DNA of 64,000 nucleotides from Synechococcus sp. UW140 (GTDB lineage Bacteria; Cyanobacteriota; Cyanobacteriia; PCC-6307; Cyanobiaceae). Both the position numbers and the translations under genes were made by a program. Below the pieces are notes generated by a model. It saw only the letters and a list, made by a program, of their open reading frames with translations, searched no databases and was not told the DNA's origin. The stretch lies in assembly GCF_900474295.1 (NCBI RefSeq), contig NZ_UCOB01000004.1:1-64000 (forward strand). Reading direction: 5' to 3'. Each line of letters begins with the position of its first letter. Positions within the stretch are counted from its first letter, which is position 1. This document shows positions 51,678-62,045 of the stretch, one piece after another.

Positions 51678-54600
51678 ATGCCCCGGCGGTCTGATCTTCG
51701 TCGCATCCTTCTGCTGGGTTCCGGTCCGATCGTGATCGGACAAGCCTGTGAATTTGATTACTCCGGAACGCAGGCCTGCAAAGCTCTTCGCGCCGATGGT
51801 TACGAAGTGGTGTTGGTGAATTCCAACCCCGCCTCAATCATGACCGATCCGGAGCTGGCGGATCGTACGTATATCGAGCCCCTTACCCCGGAGGTTGTCA
51901 CCCGGGTGATTGAAAAGGAGCGCCCTGATGCACTGCTCCCCACCATGGGTGGACAGACGGCTCTCAACCTTGCAGTTGCCTTGGCTGAGAACGGAACGTT
52001 GGATCGCTTCGGCGTGGAACTGATCGGTGCCGACCTCCCTGCTATTCGCAAGGCGGAGGATCGCCAACTGTTTAAGCAGGCCATGGAGCGCATTGGCGTG
52101 AAGGTGTGTCCTTCCGGGATCGCTTCAAGTCTTGAGGAAGCTGAAGCCGTGGGCGCTGCGATCACGACCTTCCCTCGCATTATTCGACCAGCCTTCACCC
52201 TTGGCGGTAGTGGAGGGGGCATTGCCTACAACCCAGAGGAGTACGCCGCAATTTGCAAAAGCGGATTGGAGGCCAGCCCTGTTTCCCAAATCTTGATCGA
52301 ACAGTCTCTGCTCGGTTGGAAAGAATTTGAGCTGGAGGTCATGCGCGATCAGGTCGACAACGTCGTGATCGTTTGCAGCATCGAAAACCTCGATCCGATG
52401 GGGGTGCACACCGGCGATTCGATCACCGTGGCTCCTGCTCAGACTCTGACCGATCGGGAATATCAGCGCTTACGCGATCAGTCGATTGCCATTATTCGCG
52501 AGATTGGTGTGGCCACTGGGGGCAGCAACATCCAGTTCGCCATCAATCCTGTGGATGGCGACGTTGTGGTGATCGAGATGAACCCTCGGGTCAGTCGATC
52601 CTCCGCCTTAGCGAGTAAGGCCACCGGATTCCCGATTGCCAAGATTGCTGCCCGATTAGCCGTTGGTTATACCCTCGACGAGATCCTCAACGACATCACG
52701 GGTAAGACGCCGGCCTGTTTTGAGCCGACGATCGATTACGTGGTTACCAAAATCCCTCGCTTCGCCTTTGAAAAGTTCCGCGGTTCGCCTGCGGTTCTCA
52801 CCACTGCGATGAAATCCGTGGGCGAGGCGATGGCGATTGGTCGCTGCTTCGAAGAGTCGTTTCAGAAAGCGTTGCGCTCGTTGGAAACCGGCCTCTCTGG
52901 CTGGGGTTGTGATCGCCCTGATGCTCCTGTCACGGCAGTGGAACTGGAACGCAGTCTGCGAACGCCTTCTCCCGACCGGATCCTTGCTGTGCGAGCGGCG
53001 ATGGTGGAAGGTCGCACTGATGCTGAGATCCATGCACTGAGTCGTATTGATCCTTGGTTCCTCGCCAAGCTGCGCAAGCTGATCGATTGCGAGAAAGCGC
53101 TTTTAAGCAACCGCAACTTGGAACAACTGAATGCGGATGATCTGCTTCAGCTCAAGCAATTGGGCTATTCCGACCGTCAGATCGCTTGGGCCACAGGTTG
53201 TGAAGAGCTGGATGTACGCAGTCGACGCCATCAATTAGGCATCACGCCACTGTTCAAAACCGTTGATACCTGCGCTGCTGAATTCGCGTCTACCACCCCC
53301 TATCACTACTCCACCTATGAGCGACGCGTTCAGCGTCTTAATGCCGCTGGAGAACTGGACACTCTGCCTCCGATGAATGAGGTGCAATCGGAGCAACGCC
53401 GCAAGGTGATGATTCTCGGCGGTGGGCCCAACAGGATCGGTCAGGGCATCGAATTTGATTACTGTTGCTGCCACGCTTCGTTCTCCGCCCAGGAACGGGG
53501 CTTCGCCACGGTGATGGTCAATAGCAATCCCGAGACGGTTTCCACCGACTACGACAGCAGTGACCGTCTTTATTTTGAGCCGCTCACCCTAGAGGATGTG
53601 CTCAATGTGATCGAGGCCGAACGTCCTGAAGGGGTCATTGTCCAGTTTGGTGGTCAAACCCCCCTCAAGCTGGCCCTCCCTTTACTGCGCTGGCTTGACA
53701 GCGAAGCTGGACGCCAGACCGGTAGCCGCATTCTGGGTACGTCGCCTGCTTCCATCGACCGGGCGGAAGATCGGGAACAGTTCGAAGCCATTCTGCGCGA
53801 GTTGGAGATCCGTCAGCCTCGGAATGGTCTGGCTCGAAGTGAAGAAGAGGCTCGTTCGGTGGCGGATCGGGTTGGTTATCCGGTGGTCGTGCGTCCTTCC
53901 TATGTGCTCGGTGGTCGGGCGATGGAGGTGGTTTTCGATGAGCAGGAGCTCAATCGCTACATGGTGGAAGCTGTGCAGGTGGAGCCTGATCATCCAGTGC
54001 TGATCGATCAGTACCTGGAGAACGCAGTTGAGGTGGATGTTGATGCCCTCTGCGATCTGGATGGGGCCGTGGTGATCGGGGGGCTCATGGAGCACATCGA
54101 GCCCGCGGGCATCCATTCAGGTGACTCAGCCTGTTGTTTGCCATCGGTTTCGCTTGGCAAGCAGGCGCTCCAACTCATCCGCCGCTGGACCGAAGCCTTG
54201 GCCCTAGCGCTCAAGGTTCAGGGGTTGATCAACCTGCAGTTCGCCGTGCAGCGCGATGCCGAGGGAGACGAGGTTGTCTTCATCATCGAGGCCAACCCTC
54301 GCGCTTCCCGCACGGTGCCGTTTGTGGCCAAGGCCACCGGAGTTCCGCTTGCCCGTATCGCCACCCGGCTGATGACTGGAGAAACCCTCGCTGACGTTGG
54401 CTTATTGGCAGAGCCGCAACCGCCTTTGCAGGCAGTGAAGGAAGCGGTTCTGCCCTTCCGGCGATTCCCTGGTGCTGACTCCGTGCTCGGCCCCGAAATG
54501 CGTTCCACCGGTGAGGTGATGGGCTCAGCCCGCGAGTTCGGGATGGCCTATGCCAAGGCTGAACTCGCGGCTGGGGATGCACTGCCAACCTCTGGACGCG

Positions 54601-55001
54601 TGTTCCTCTCCACCCATGATCGTGACAAACAGGCCCTCGTCCCGGTGGCGTTGCGACTCATCGAACTTGGCTTTGAGCTCACGGCCACATCCGGTACTGC
54701 TCAAGCTCTCAAGCAGGCCGGCCTTGAGGTCAGCTCCGTTTTGAAGGTTCACGAAGGCAGACCCAATATTGAGGATCTGATCCGTTCGGGCGGGATTCAA
54801 TTGGCGATCAACACGCCGATCGGCCGTCAGGCAGCCCACGATGATCGTTACATCCGTAGAGCTGCGCTGGATTACTCAGTGCCAACCGTGACCACCCTGG
54901 CAGGGGCTAGGGCTGCGGTTGAAGCGATTGCAGCCCTGCAGGCAGAAACCCTTTCAATCCATGCCTTGCAAGATGTTCACCAGACAATGCCAAGCCATTA
55001 A
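51678..55001 (+). CDS. carB: Carbamoyl-phosphate synthase large subunit CarB
   Basis: A 1107-residue protein from ATG 51678 ([20 protein letters not shown]). Two homologous ATP-grasp halves: the first has [20 protein letters not shown] and [13 protein letters not shown]; the second [20 protein letters not shown] and [16 protein letters not shown]. An oligomerisation segment joins them, and a MGS-like regulatory domain ends the protein ([14 protein letters not shown]-like, [13 protein letters not shown]). It makes carbamoyl phosphate for arginine and pyrimidines together with CarA, which is not in the window. Confidence 0.96.
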   Translation: MPRRSDLRRILLLGSGPIVIGQACEFDYSGTQACKALRADGYEVVLVNSNPASIMTDPELADRTYIEPLTPEVVTRVIEKERPDALLPTMGGQTALNLAVALAENGTLDRFGVELIGADLPAIRKAEDRQLFKQAMERIGVKVCPSGIASSLEEAEAVGAAITTFPRIIRPAFTLGGSGGGIAYNPEEYAAICKSGLEASPVSQILIEQSLLGWKEFELEVMRDQVDNVVIVCSIENLDPMGVHTGDSITVAPAQTLTDREYQRLRDQSIAIIREIGVATGGSNIQFAINPVDGDVVVIEMNPRVSRSSALASKATGFPIAKIAARLAVGYTLDEILNDITGKTPACFEPTIDYVVTKIPRFAFEKFRGSPAVLTTAMKSVGEAMAIGRCFEESFQKALRSLETGLSGWGCDRPDAPVTAVELERSLRTPSPDRILAVRAAMVEGRTDAEIHALSRIDPWFLAKLRKLIDCEKALLSNRNLEQLNADDLLQLKQLGYSDRQIAWATGCEELDVRSRRHQLGITPLFKTVDTCAAEFASTTPYHYSTYERRVQRLNAAGELDTLPPMNEVQSEQRRKVMILGGGPNRIGQGIEFDYCCCHASFSAQERGFATVMVNSNPETVSTDYDSSDRLYFEPLTLEDVLNVIEAERPEGVIVQFGGQTPLKLALPLLRWLDSEAGRQTGSRILGTSPASIDRAEDREQFEAILRELEIRQPRNGLARSEEEARSVADRVGYPVVVRPSYVLGGRAMEVVFDEQELNRYMVEAVQVEPDHPVLIDQYLENAVEVDVDALCDLDGAVVIGGLMEHIEPAGIHSGDSACCLPSVSLGKQALQLIRRWTEALALALKVQGLINLQFAVQRDAEGDEVVFIIEANPRASRTVPFVAKATGVPLARIATRLMTGETLADVGLLAEPQPPLQAVKEAVLPFRRFPGADSVLGPEMRSTGEVMGSAREFGMAYAKAELAAGDALPTSGRVFLSTHDRDKQALVPVALRLIELGFELTATSGTAQALKQAGLEVSSVLKVHEGRPNIEDLIRSGGIQLAINTPIGRQAAHDDRYIRRAALDYSVPTVTTLAGARAAVEAIAALQAETLSIHALQDVHQTMPSH

Positions 55002-55030
55002 GGTCGTCTTCAACGACATCCCTTCTCGTT

Positions 55031-55702
55031 GTGACCCAGGCCCTTCCCACCCAGATTGCACCCGGCAGTGATTGTCGGGAGGCTTTTCAAGCCGCTTACG
55101 CCAATCGCTACACCTGGGATCCTGGTTTCGCTGGTTACAAGGGTCGTTGCGTCTGGGAGCAAGGCGACCGTCGTGTGGAGGGCACGTTCAGCGTGGGAGC
55201 CGATCTGAAGGCCTCTGTGGACGGTGTTGATGATGCTGAAGTGCAGAAAGCGCTTGCCTCTCAGCTCTGGGAAGTCGCCATCCACCGTGTGCGTCGCAGT
55301 TTCGACCAAGTGCATGGCGACAACACGTTCACGGCTGGTGAGAGTACCGATGCTGGAGTGGAAGTGATCATCGGCGGCAAGGGTGAAGGTGATCGTTATC
55401 GGATCAAGAACGATGTGGTGACGATGGTTCATCGCCATATTCACGGAACGGTGGTGACCATTCACACCGGCAGTACCACCGACACCGGAGCCGGCTATCT
55501 CAGCCATACCTACACCAGTCAGTACTCCGACCCGGCGACGGGTGAAGCGCGTGGCCCTGAAAACCAATTTGAAGACACGTTTGTGCCCCTAGAGCCAGGT
55601 GGTTTCTGGGTTCTTCAGCAACGTGTGATCAAGACCGCTGCTGATGGTGATGACTCCCTTGGACGTCAGGTTTTCCGATTTGAGTCACTTCAATCGCTTT
55701 GA
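55031..55702 (+). CDS. DUF3386 protein
   Basis: A 223-residue protein with GTG start. CREAFQAAYANRYTWDPGFA, GYKGRCVWEQGDRRVEGTFS and YLSHTYTSQYSDPATGE match DUF3386, a family of cyanobacteria and plastids with no proven function. The fold is probably a lipocalin-like beta barrel. It is 29 bases after carB, same strand. Confidence 0.85.
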   Translation: MTQALPTQIAPGSDCREAFQAAYANRYTWDPGFAGYKGRCVWEQGDRRVEGTFSVGADLKASVDGVDDAEVQKALASQLWEVAIHRVRRSFDQVHGDNTFTAGESTDAGVEVIIGGKGEGDRYRIKNDVVTMVHRHIHGTVVTIHTGSTTDTGAGYLSHTYTSQYSDPATGEARGPENQFEDTFVPLEPGGFWVLQQRVIKTAADGDDSLGRQVFRFESLQSL

Positions 55703-55762
55703 ATCTTGGATTCTCTTTTTGGCTTTTGAGAATTTTACGATTCCGTTTTTCTGGTTTTTAAG

Positions 55763-57121
55763 ATGAAAGATTTCATCACGCTTGTTAACTCCAAGGTGGG
55801 TGCATTCGCATGGGGGCCATGGACTGTGGCTCTCATAGCAATTACAGGCATCTTTTTGATGGTTGGGCTTCGCTGTATTCCGCTGCGCAAGCTCGGATAT
55901 GGCTTCAAGCTCCTCTTTGAGCCTGTTGATCAGCGTGGTGAGGGAGAGATCTCTCCGTTCCAGGCATTGATGACGTCGTTGGCCGCCACCATTGGGACCG
56001 GAAACATTGCTGGGGTCTCCACGGCGATCGCCGTTGGTGGTCCGGGGGCAATCTTTTGGATGTGGTTGATCGCCATCTTCGGGATCGCGACTAAATATGC
56101 AGAAGCAGTGCTGGCTGTCCATTTCCGTGAAACTGACGCGGAAGGCAATCATGTGGGCGGCCCGATGTATTACATCCGCAATGGATTGGGCCATGGTTGG
56201 ACCTGGATGGCAGGCTTGTTTGCTTTGTTTGGCATGCTCGCCGGCTTTGGAATCGGCAATGGTGTTCAGGCATTTGAACTGGCTAAAGCCCTCGAAAAGA
56301 CCACGCAAATCCCCCGCAGTGCGACTGGCGTTGTACTTGGCGTACTGATTTTTCTGGTTGTGATCGGTGGTGTCCGTCGGATTGCGAGAGCGGCTTCTGC
56401 GATTGTTCCTGTGATGGCAATCCTCTACATCGGTGCATGCCTTGTCATCCTTTCGATGCACATCAATCAAATCCCAAGTGCTTTTGGCCTGATCTTTAGT
56501 TCCGCATTCAGTGGTCAGGCTGCAGTTGGTGGTGTGTTTGGAGCCGTTGTGCTGCAAGGCCTCAAGCGGGGCATTTTCTCCAATGAAGCCGGTTTGGGTA
56601 GTGCTCCGATAGCCCATGCTGCTTCTAAAACCACCAGCGCAGTTCGTCAGGGATCAGTTGCCATGCTGGGCACCTTCATTGACACATTTGTGGTCTGCAC
56701 GATGACAGCTCTCGTCGTGATCACAAACTATTCTGAAACTCTGTTGGGGATGACTGATAAGGCAAGGAAGGCTTTGTCTGGATCTGACATTTCGATCACG
56801 GCTTTTGGGCTTGGCATTAATGGTGGTGGATTGATTGTGACTGCAGGCATTGTTGTTTTTGCATTTACGACAATTCTGGGATGGAGTTTTTATGGAGAGA
56901 AGTGCACCCAGTTCCTGTTTGGAGAGAAGGCCATTCTTCCCTACCGCCTGGTTTGGATTGCAGTTGCTGTTTGTGCAGCTATTGCTGGAGAGAAAGGTCT
57001 TGTTTGGAATGTTTCTGACACCCTTAATGGCTTGATGGCTCTGCCGAATCTTTTGGCGCTCCTGCTTCTGTCTGGAACCGTGTTTAAGCTCACACGTGCC
57101 CATCGCTTTTCTGAAGGTTGA
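55763..57121 (+). CDS. Alanine/glycine:cation symporter (AGCS)
   Basis: A 452-residue protein with about ten to eleven spans. Signature motifs: ALMTSLAATIGTGNIAGVST, AVGGPGAIFWMWLIAIFGIA, GGPMYYIRNGLG and FSNEAGLGSAPIAHAASKT. These define the AGCS family, which imports alanine or glycine with sodium or protons. The end KLTRAHRFSEG is cytoplasmic. A shared terminator lies just downstream. Confidence 0.93.
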   Translation: MKDFITLVNSKVGAFAWGPWTVALIAITGIFLMVGLRCIPLRKLGYGFKLLFEPVDQRGEGEISPFQALMTSLAATIGTGNIAGVSTAIAVGGPGAIFWMWLIAIFGIATKYAEAVLAVHFRETDAEGNHVGGPMYYIRNGLGHGWTWMAGLFALFGMLAGFGIGNGVQAFELAKALEKTTQIPRSATGVVLGVLIFLVVIGGVRRIARAASAIVPVMAILYIGACLVILSMHINQIPSAFGLIFSSAFSGQAAVGGVFGAVVLQGLKRGIFSNEAGLGSAPIAHAASKTTSAVRQGSVAMLGTFIDTFVVCTMTALVVITNYSETLLGMTDKARKALSGSDISITAFGLGINGGGLIVTAGIVVFAFTTILGWSFYGEKCTQFLFGEKAILPYRLVWIAVAVCAAIAGEKGLVWNVSDTLNGLMALPNLLALLLLSGTVFKLTRAHRFSEG

Positions 57122-57153
57122 GATTGAAGAGCTGATTTTTCCTGGCTGAAACA

Positions 57154-57187
57154 ACAAAAAAGCCTCCGAATTTGCGGAGGCTTTTTC
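57154..57187. terminator. Bidirectional terminator between converging genes
   Basis: AGCCTCCG (57161-57168) pairs with CGGAGGCT (57175-57182), with an A-run before and T-run after, so it serves both the symporter (plus) and the DUF6447 gene (minus). Confidence 0.92.
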
Positions 57188-57221
57188 TTGGTCGTTTTGG
57201 CTATGCAGTTTCTGCTGTTGT

Positions 57222-57461
57222 TCAGCCTTCCTCAGGCAGAGGGGTGACGTCGTTGAGACGTTCGTTCAGCTGCATGGCCATCGACTGTCGACCCACGGCC
57301 AGCACCTTGAGTGTGTCTTCGTGCATGCGCAACTGAGCATCAGCAACTTGCATGCCACGCACCAGTTCCTTCAGTTCGTCGGGAAGTGCATTGAGGTCAT
57401 AGCGCTTGCCTTCGAAAGTGAGTACGGGGTTCTGGTCTTGGGAGAGGTCTGAGGTGGTCAT
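57222..57461 (-). CDS. DUF6447 protein
   Basis: A 79-residue protein. TFEGKRYDLNALPDELKELV and RGMQVADAQLRMHEDTLKVL followed by VGRQSMAMQLNERL are typical of the short DUF6447 family of marine cyanobacteria. It looks like a helical oligomerisation peptide. The ATG overlaps the stop of the upstream gene by four bases (ATGA). It is last in the ABC exporter operon. Confidence 0.85.
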   Translation of the reverse strand: MTTSDLSQDQNPVLTFEGKRYDLNALPDELKELVRGMQVADAQLRMHEDTLKVLAVGRQSMAMQLNERLNDVTPLPEEG

Positions 57462-57910
57462 GAATCTTTTTCACTCTGAGAGACTTTACCGGCGTCGGCC
57501 TTGTCAGCTTCGCTGGGTTGGCCGGTTGTCTGATCTGGTTTGCCCCTCTGCAGCCGTTTGAAGAAAAACATCAGCAAACCACCTACTTGGCTGGTCTCCA
57601 CAAGCTCCCATCCTTCGTTGCCGAGCAGATTGAGGAAATGCTGTAGCTGTGCCGCAGGGTGCTTCTGCTCCAAGGGTTGCTGCTGATACATCTGGGGGAA
57701 TTCACGCTTAATGAATTCCGGACTTAGGGAACCCTGAAGTTTTTTGCTGGCTGCCTCTGGGGTCGATGGCTTGGGTGGAGCATCGTTGTTGATGTTGATA
57801 TGAACGACGCGATATTCCCAGCGTTGCAGAGGGTTGTTGGCTTCGTTGTCCGTCGTTGCGAGTTGCTCACTCTGTTGCGGACCGGTGGGTGTGGGTTGCT
57901 GGTTCTCCAT
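57458..57910 (-). CDS. DUF4177-like protein
   Basis: A 150-residue protein. The disordered N- and C-termini flank a small domain: RWEYRVVHININ and FLNLLGNEGWELVETSQVGG then LLMFFFKR, the strand-helix pattern of DUF4177-like proteins. Its start overlaps the exporter stop by one base and its stop overlaps the DUF6447 start by four, so all three are co-translated. Function unknown. Confidence 0.8.
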   Translation of the reverse strand: MENQQPTPTGPQQSEQLATTDNEANNPLQRWEYRVVHININNDAPPKPSTPEAASKKLQGSLSPEFIKREFPQMYQQQPLEQKHPAAQLQHFLNLLGNEGWELVETSQVGGLLMFFFKRLQRGKPDQTTGQPSEADKADAGKVSQSEKDS

Positions 57911-59661
57911 CAGTCGCTTGCGATGGCATTGACCCGGATGAACTGCCGCTCACACAATTCGCGGTAGCGACCATTGCTGGCCATCAGTTGGTCGTGGCTT
58001 CCTTGCTCACGGATGCTTCCTTTCTCCAGAACAACAATCTGGTCAGCTTCCTGCACGGTTGCAAGTCGGTGGGCAATCACCAACACAGTTCGCCCCTGCA
58101 TTGCCTGACGAAGCCCCAGTTGCACTGCGGCTTCAGCTTCTGCATCGAGTGCACTTGTGGCCTCATCCAGTAGCAACACCGCAGGATTGCCAAGCACCGC
58201 TCTGGCAATGGCGATCCGCTGTAACTGGCCACCCGACACGTTGGTACCGCGTTCTTCCAGCTGTGTGTCATAGCCATTGGGGAGGGCCATGATGAAGTCA
58301 TGGGCATTGGCCAGACGAGCCGCTTCGATCAGTTGGTCGTGACTGATGGTGCGCCCAAAGCGAATGGCATCGGCGACGCTGCCTGAGAACACGGTGGTTC
58401 GTTGTGGCACCAGTGCGACCTGTTGGCGAAGCTCGCGTGCTCTCACTTGACTGAGATTCTTGCCATCAAGGCAGATCTCGCCAGATTGGGCTGTGTTGAA
58501 GCGCAGCAGCAGGGAAAACAGGGTGCTCTTACCAGCGCCTGATGGTCCCACCAGGGCAACTACTTGACCGGCCTGAATGGTCAGGTTGATGTCGCGCAGC
58601 ACCGGTTTGCCATCTCCATAGGCAAAGTTCACCTGTTGTAGAAGCAGGTTGCCCTGGGGACGACCGAGTGAAAGGGCTGGTGATGGATCCTTGGCTTCTT
58701 GGGGTTCCTTTTCGATCTGTCTCAGTCGCCTCAATGAGGCCTGACCTTGCTGGAATTCATTGAAATTGTTGGTGACGTGTGCGATCGGGTCAATCAGCAC
58801 CACAAGACCCGTGAGATAGCTGCTCAAGCCAGCAATGCTTAGGCCATCGTTCTGAATCCTCCAAGCAGCCAGCCCCAGAACGGAGAAGAGCCCGACGACC
58901 TCGATCATTCCCACGACGGGGTGCTGGAGTGCCACAAGGCTGTAGGTGCGGTGCCGGGCCTGACGGTGTTGGTCAATCTCCTCTTCGAAACGACCCTGCA
59001 GCCAGGGTTCGGCGGCGAAGGCACGCACAAGCGGAAGGCCTTCGATCGCTTCTCCCAGCAGACCGGCTAGTTCGCTCACTTTTTTCTGGCTGCGTTCGGT
59101 GGCGGCCATCACCCGTGCTCCGAACAAGCTGATCAGCCAGATGATCACTGGGGCGAGCAGCAGGATCGATGCCGTCAGTTTCCAGTCCAGCCAGAGCATG
59201 TAGCCGAGAACGGCCAGCAACTGGAGGACGCTGGGAAGCGTGTCGTGGATGGATTTGTAGAGCACCTCGCTGACGCGATCTGCGTCTTCGGTGAGTCGGT
59301 AGGTGAGATCGCCTGCTGACAGCTTTTCCAGTGCTCCTAGCTCAACCGTCTGCAAACGGCTGAACAGATTGCTGCGCAGCGTCTTGCTCACCTGTAGAGC
59401 CGGTCCAGCAAGCAGGGAGTCTTGACCGAACTGGGCCAGCTTCTGAACCGCGAAGATCAACACGCCTTGCCCGATCAGACCGAGCACCCTGCCAAGATCC
59501 CTTGATCCGAGTGCAGGGAAGAGAGCACCTGCCAGATTGAGCAGCCATAGGAAACTGCTCACGTACACGAGCATGCACAACACCCCCAGCGCCAACTGCC
59601 GCAGATGGGGGCGGAGCAGGGGCAGAAGCCTGCGAAAGCCTGCCTCGGAGGGTTTCAGCAT
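57910..59661 (-). CDS. ABC exporter half-transporter
   Basis: A 583-residue protein: six-span transmembrane domain (about 20-320), then the ATPase with Walker A GPSGAGKST, Q-loop LVPQRTTVFSG, signature NVSGGQLQRIAIARAVLG, Walker B VLLLDEATSALD and H-loop VIAHRLATVQ. It would work as a homodimer exporting lipid, peptide or drug-like molecules. It is the first gene of the three-gene minus operon that ends at 57222. Confidence 0.92.
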   Translation of the reverse strand: MLKPSEAGFRRLLPLLRPHLRQLALGVLCMLVYVSSFLWLLNLAGALFPALGSRDLGRVLGLIGQGVLIFAVQKLAQFGQDSLLAGPALQVSKTLRSNLFSRLQTVELGALEKLSAGDLTYRLTEDADRVSEVLYKSIHDTLPSVLQLLAVLGYMLWLDWKLTASILLLAPVIIWLISLFGARVMAATERSQKKVSELAGLLGEAIEGLPLVRAFAAEPWLQGRFEEEIDQHRQARHRTYSLVALQHPVVGMIEVVGLFSVLGLAAWRIQNDGLSIAGLSSYLTGLVVLIDPIAHVTNNFNEFQQGQASLRRLRQIEKEPQEAKDPSPALSLGRPQGNLLLQQVNFAYGDGKPVLRDINLTIQAGQVVALVGPSGAGKSTLFSLLLRFNTAQSGEICLDGKNLSQVRARELRQQVALVPQRTTVFSGSVADAIRFGRTISHDQLIEAARLANAHDFIMALPNGYDTQLEERGTNVSGGQLQRIAIARAVLGNPAVLLLDEATSALDAEAEAAVQLGLRQAMQGRTVLVIAHRLATVQEADQIVVLEKGSIREQGSHDQLMASNGRYRELCERQFIRVNAIASD

Positions 59662-59704
59662 CGCGTCAGACTATGTCAATGCTCTTTCTCGCAATCCATT
59701 GCCC

Positions 59705-59887
59705 ATGCGGCTCGATCAATTCCTGAAGTGGCAAGGTTGGGTCGCGACCGGTGGAGAGGCCAAGATGCGCATCCAGGCGGGAGACGTACAGGTGAATGAC
59801 GTTGTTGAAACCCGTCGTGGCCTTCAGCTTCAGGTTGGTGATCGCGTGACGATGGGCTGCGATCAAGCCGAAGTCACTGTGGTCTGA
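59705..59887 (+). CDS. S4-domain RNA-binding protein
   Basis: A 60-residue protein from ATG 59705. The whole chain is one S4 domain: MRLDQFLKWQGWVATGGEAK, RIQAGDVQVNDVVETRRGLQ and QVGDRVTM, as in YbcJ-like proteins. It binds structured RNA, perhaps during ribosome assembly. It lies 43 bases from the divergent ABC exporter start. Confidence 0.88.
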   Translation: MRLDQFLKWQGWVATGGEAKMRIQAGDVQVNDVVETRRGLQLQVGDRVTMGCDQAEVTVV

Positions 59888-59947
59888 GGCCAAAAAGCTC
59901 GCGCTGGAACGTAAGTTGTCTGCTGCTGACCGTCCGAGGACCCGAGC

Positions 59948-60679
59948 GTGCGTAAACCGGTGATCGCTGGCAACTGGAAGATGCACATGACCTGTGCTCA
60001 GGCCAGGGAATGGATGGCCACGTTTCTACCGTTGATCGCTGCCACCCCAAATGATCGAGAACTCGTGGTGGCGCCACCCTTCACGGCGATCTCCACCATG
60101 GCTGATTTGGTGAAGGGGTCGACGCTTGAACTTTCCAGCCAAAATGTGCACTGGGAAGGGCACGGTGCTTACACCGCCGAAATTGCTCCTGGAATGCTTC
60201 TGGAGCATGACGTTGTCTACGCCATTGTTGGCCACAGTGAGCCTCGCAAATATTTCAGCGAGAGTGACGAACAAATCAATCATCGTGCCCGTTCCGCCCA
60301 ATCGAATGGATTGATCCCGATCGTCTGTGTTGGTGAAACCGACGAGCAGCGCACGCGTGGAGAAGCCGAGCGGGTGATCCGTCGTCAGGTTGAACAGGGG
60401 CTTGAGGGCCTTGATCCCGCCAAGCTGATCGTGGCCTATGAGCCGATCTGGGCCATCGGCACCGGCAAAACATGTGAATCCACCGAAGCGAACCGTATCT
60501 GTGGTCTGATTCGCAGCTGGGTTGGTTCCCCTGATCTGATTATTCAATATGGAGGATCGGTCAAACCAGGCAATATCGATGAATTGATGTCGATGAGCGA
60601 CATTGATGGAGTGCTTGTGGGTGGTGCGTCTCTGGAGGCGGAAAGCTTCGCTCGGATTGCCAACTATCAGGCTGGCTGA
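59948..60679 (+). CDS. tpiA: Triosephosphate isomerase
   Basis: A 243-residue TIM barrel with GTG start. Catalytic residues: Lys in AGNWKMHM, His in [12 protein letters not shown] and Glu in [13 protein letters not shown]; the phosphate loop is [11 protein letters not shown] and [10 protein letters not shown]. It interconverts dihydroxyacetone phosphate and glyceraldehyde 3-phosphate in glycolysis and the Calvin cycle. folP follows after a few bases. Confidence 0.96.
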   Translation: MRKPVIAGNWKMHMTCAQAREWMATFLPLIAATPNDRELVVAPPFTAISTMADLVKGSTLELSSQNVHWEGHGAYTAEIAPGMLLEHDVVYAIVGHSEPRKYFSESDEQINHRARSAQSNGLIPIVCVGETDEQRTRGEAERVIRRQVEQGLEGLDPAKLIVAYEPIWAIGTGKTCESTEANRICGLIRSWVGSPDLIIQYGGSVKPGNIDELMSMSDIDGVLVGGASLEAESFARIANYQAG

Positions 60680-60684
60680 ACGGT

Positions 60685-61530
60685 GTGATGACGCAGCCCC
60701 GATCTCCTTGGCCAGCAGCATGGGGAACGCGAACGGCTGTGATGGGGGTGATCAATCTCACCCCCGACTCATTCAGTGATGGTGGTCGTTTTAATACACC
60801 TGAGTTGGCACTGAGACAGGCCAGTCGCCAGTTGTCTGATGGTGCTGATGTGCTGGACCTTGGTGCCCAAAGCACCAGGCCCGGTGCGGAGGAGGTGGGG
60901 GCTGTTGAGGAGATCAGTCGGTTGCTGCCGTCGTTAACAGCCATTCGTTCTGCCTATCCGCAGTCGTTGATTTCCGTCGACACCTTTCTTGCTCCTGTGG
61001 CGGAAGCAGCTCTTGAGGCAGGGGCTGATTGGATCAATGATGTCAGCGGTGGGCGGCGTGATCCGGGCATGTTTCCCCTCATTGCTGCTGCAGGTTGTCC
61101 TTATGTGCTGATGCACAGCCGTGGCGATAGCAAAACGATGGATGCCATGACTGACTACCACGATGTAGTCAGCGACGTGCTCCAGTCTCTTCAGGAGGCG
61201 AGCAATCGTGCAGCAGCGATCGGTGTCGCACGCAATCAGCTGATTTGGGATCCGGGTTTGGGTTTCGCCAAAACGACAACACAGAATCTGGTGTTACTCC
61301 AGGAGTTGGAGCGATTGGTGGCCGTCGGGGTACCCCTGTTACTCGGCCCCTCTCGAAAACGCTTTATCGGTGATGTGCTGAATGAGAAGCGTGCCAAGGC
61401 CCGCATCTGGGGCACGGCGGCTGTTTGCTGCCGTGCTGCGGCAGCTGGTGTTGGAGTCTTGAGGGTGCACGATGTTGCCCCGATTCGTCAGTTGGTTCAG
61501 ATGTCCTCTGCAATCCTTCCGATTCGCTAG
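60685..61530 (+). CDS. folP: Dihydropteroate synthase
   Basis: A 281-residue protein. GTG 60685 and ATG 60688 are adjacent possible starts, five to eight bases after tpiA. Motifs: MGVINLTPDSFSDGGRF, DLGAQSTRPGAEEV, WINDVSGGRRDPGMF, IWDPGLGFAKTTTQN and LLGPSRKRFIGDVL. It joins pterin pyrophosphate to p-aminobenzoate in folate synthesis and is the sulfonamide target. Confidence 0.95.
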   Translation: MMTQPRSPWPAAWGTRTAVMGVINLTPDSFSDGGRFNTPELALRQASRQLSDGADVLDLGAQSTRPGAEEVGAVEEISRLLPSLTAIRSAYPQSLISVDTFLAPVAEAALEAGADWINDVSGGRRDPGMFPLIAAAGCPYVLMHSRGDSKTMDAMTDYHDVVSDVLQSLQEASNRAAAIGVARNQLIWDPGLGFAKTTTQNLVLLQELERLVAVGVPLLLGPSRKRFIGDVLNEKRAKARIWGTAAVCCRAAAAGVGVLRVHDVAPIRQLVQMSSAILPIR

Positions 61531-61558
61531 AACGATTGCCTCTAACGCGCCTTCTGTT

Positions 61559-61966
61559 GTGAGCAGCCCAGCGGCCGAACTCACCTTTCTGTATGACGGC
61601 GCTTGCCCGTTGTGTTTGCGCGAGGTGCGATTTCTGCGTCGCCGTGATCACCATCACCGCATTCATTTTGTGGATGTTGATGCTGAGGACTACGACCCAT
61701 CTCTTTGGGCGGGGATCAGTTATCGAGCAGCGATGACGCGGATTCATGCCATCCGGAACGATGGTTCAGTGCTGACGGATGTCGCTGTTTTCAGGGAGTG
61801 CTATCGATTGATCGGCATGGGTTGGTTGTATGCACCGACAACCTGGCCCGTCCTGTCTGGTTGGGTCGATCGTTTTTATGGCCTATGGGCTGCTCAACGA
61901 CTCCGCCTGACGGGACGTTGCGATTTGAATTCCCTTTGTGATTGTAGGAAGCAAAGCCCTGTTTGA
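61559..61966 (+). CDS. DCC-family (DUF393) thiol-disulfide protein
   Basis: A 135-residue protein, GTG start at 61559; the frame is open upstream into folP but that part is unlikely. The motif TFLYDGACPLCLREVRFLRR gives the DxxCxxC active site of the DCC family, then FVDVDAEDYDPSLW, RIHAIRNDGSVLTDVAVFRE and a hydrophobic C-terminal part. Members are small thioredoxin-like proteins of uncertain redox role. Confidence 0.87.
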   Translation: MSSPAAELTFLYDGACPLCLREVRFLRRRDHHHRIHFVDVDAEDYDPSLWAGISYRAAMTRIHAIRNDGSVLTDVAVFRECYRLIGMGWLYAPTTWPVLSGWVDRFYGLWAAQRLRLTGRCDLNSLCDCRKQSPV

Positions 61967-61972
61967 TGCCAT

Positions 61973-62006
61973 AAAAAACCCCTGCTTTTGAGTTGGAGCA
62001 GGGCCG
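61973..62006 (-). terminator. Terminator of chlH
   Basis: CCCTGC (61980-61985) and GCAGGG (61998-62003) form the stem; the A-run at 61973-61978 gives a U-run on the minus strand, 40 bases beyond the chlH stop. Confidence 0.85.
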
Positions 62007-62045
62007 ATTATTGGTTGATTGATTTGATATAAATTCTTTCTTGGC

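Noticed and set aside
55685-56617. 310-residue minus-strand open frame
   Set aside because: It lies opposite the alanine symporter gene and has no recognisable domain; it is a reading-frame shadow.
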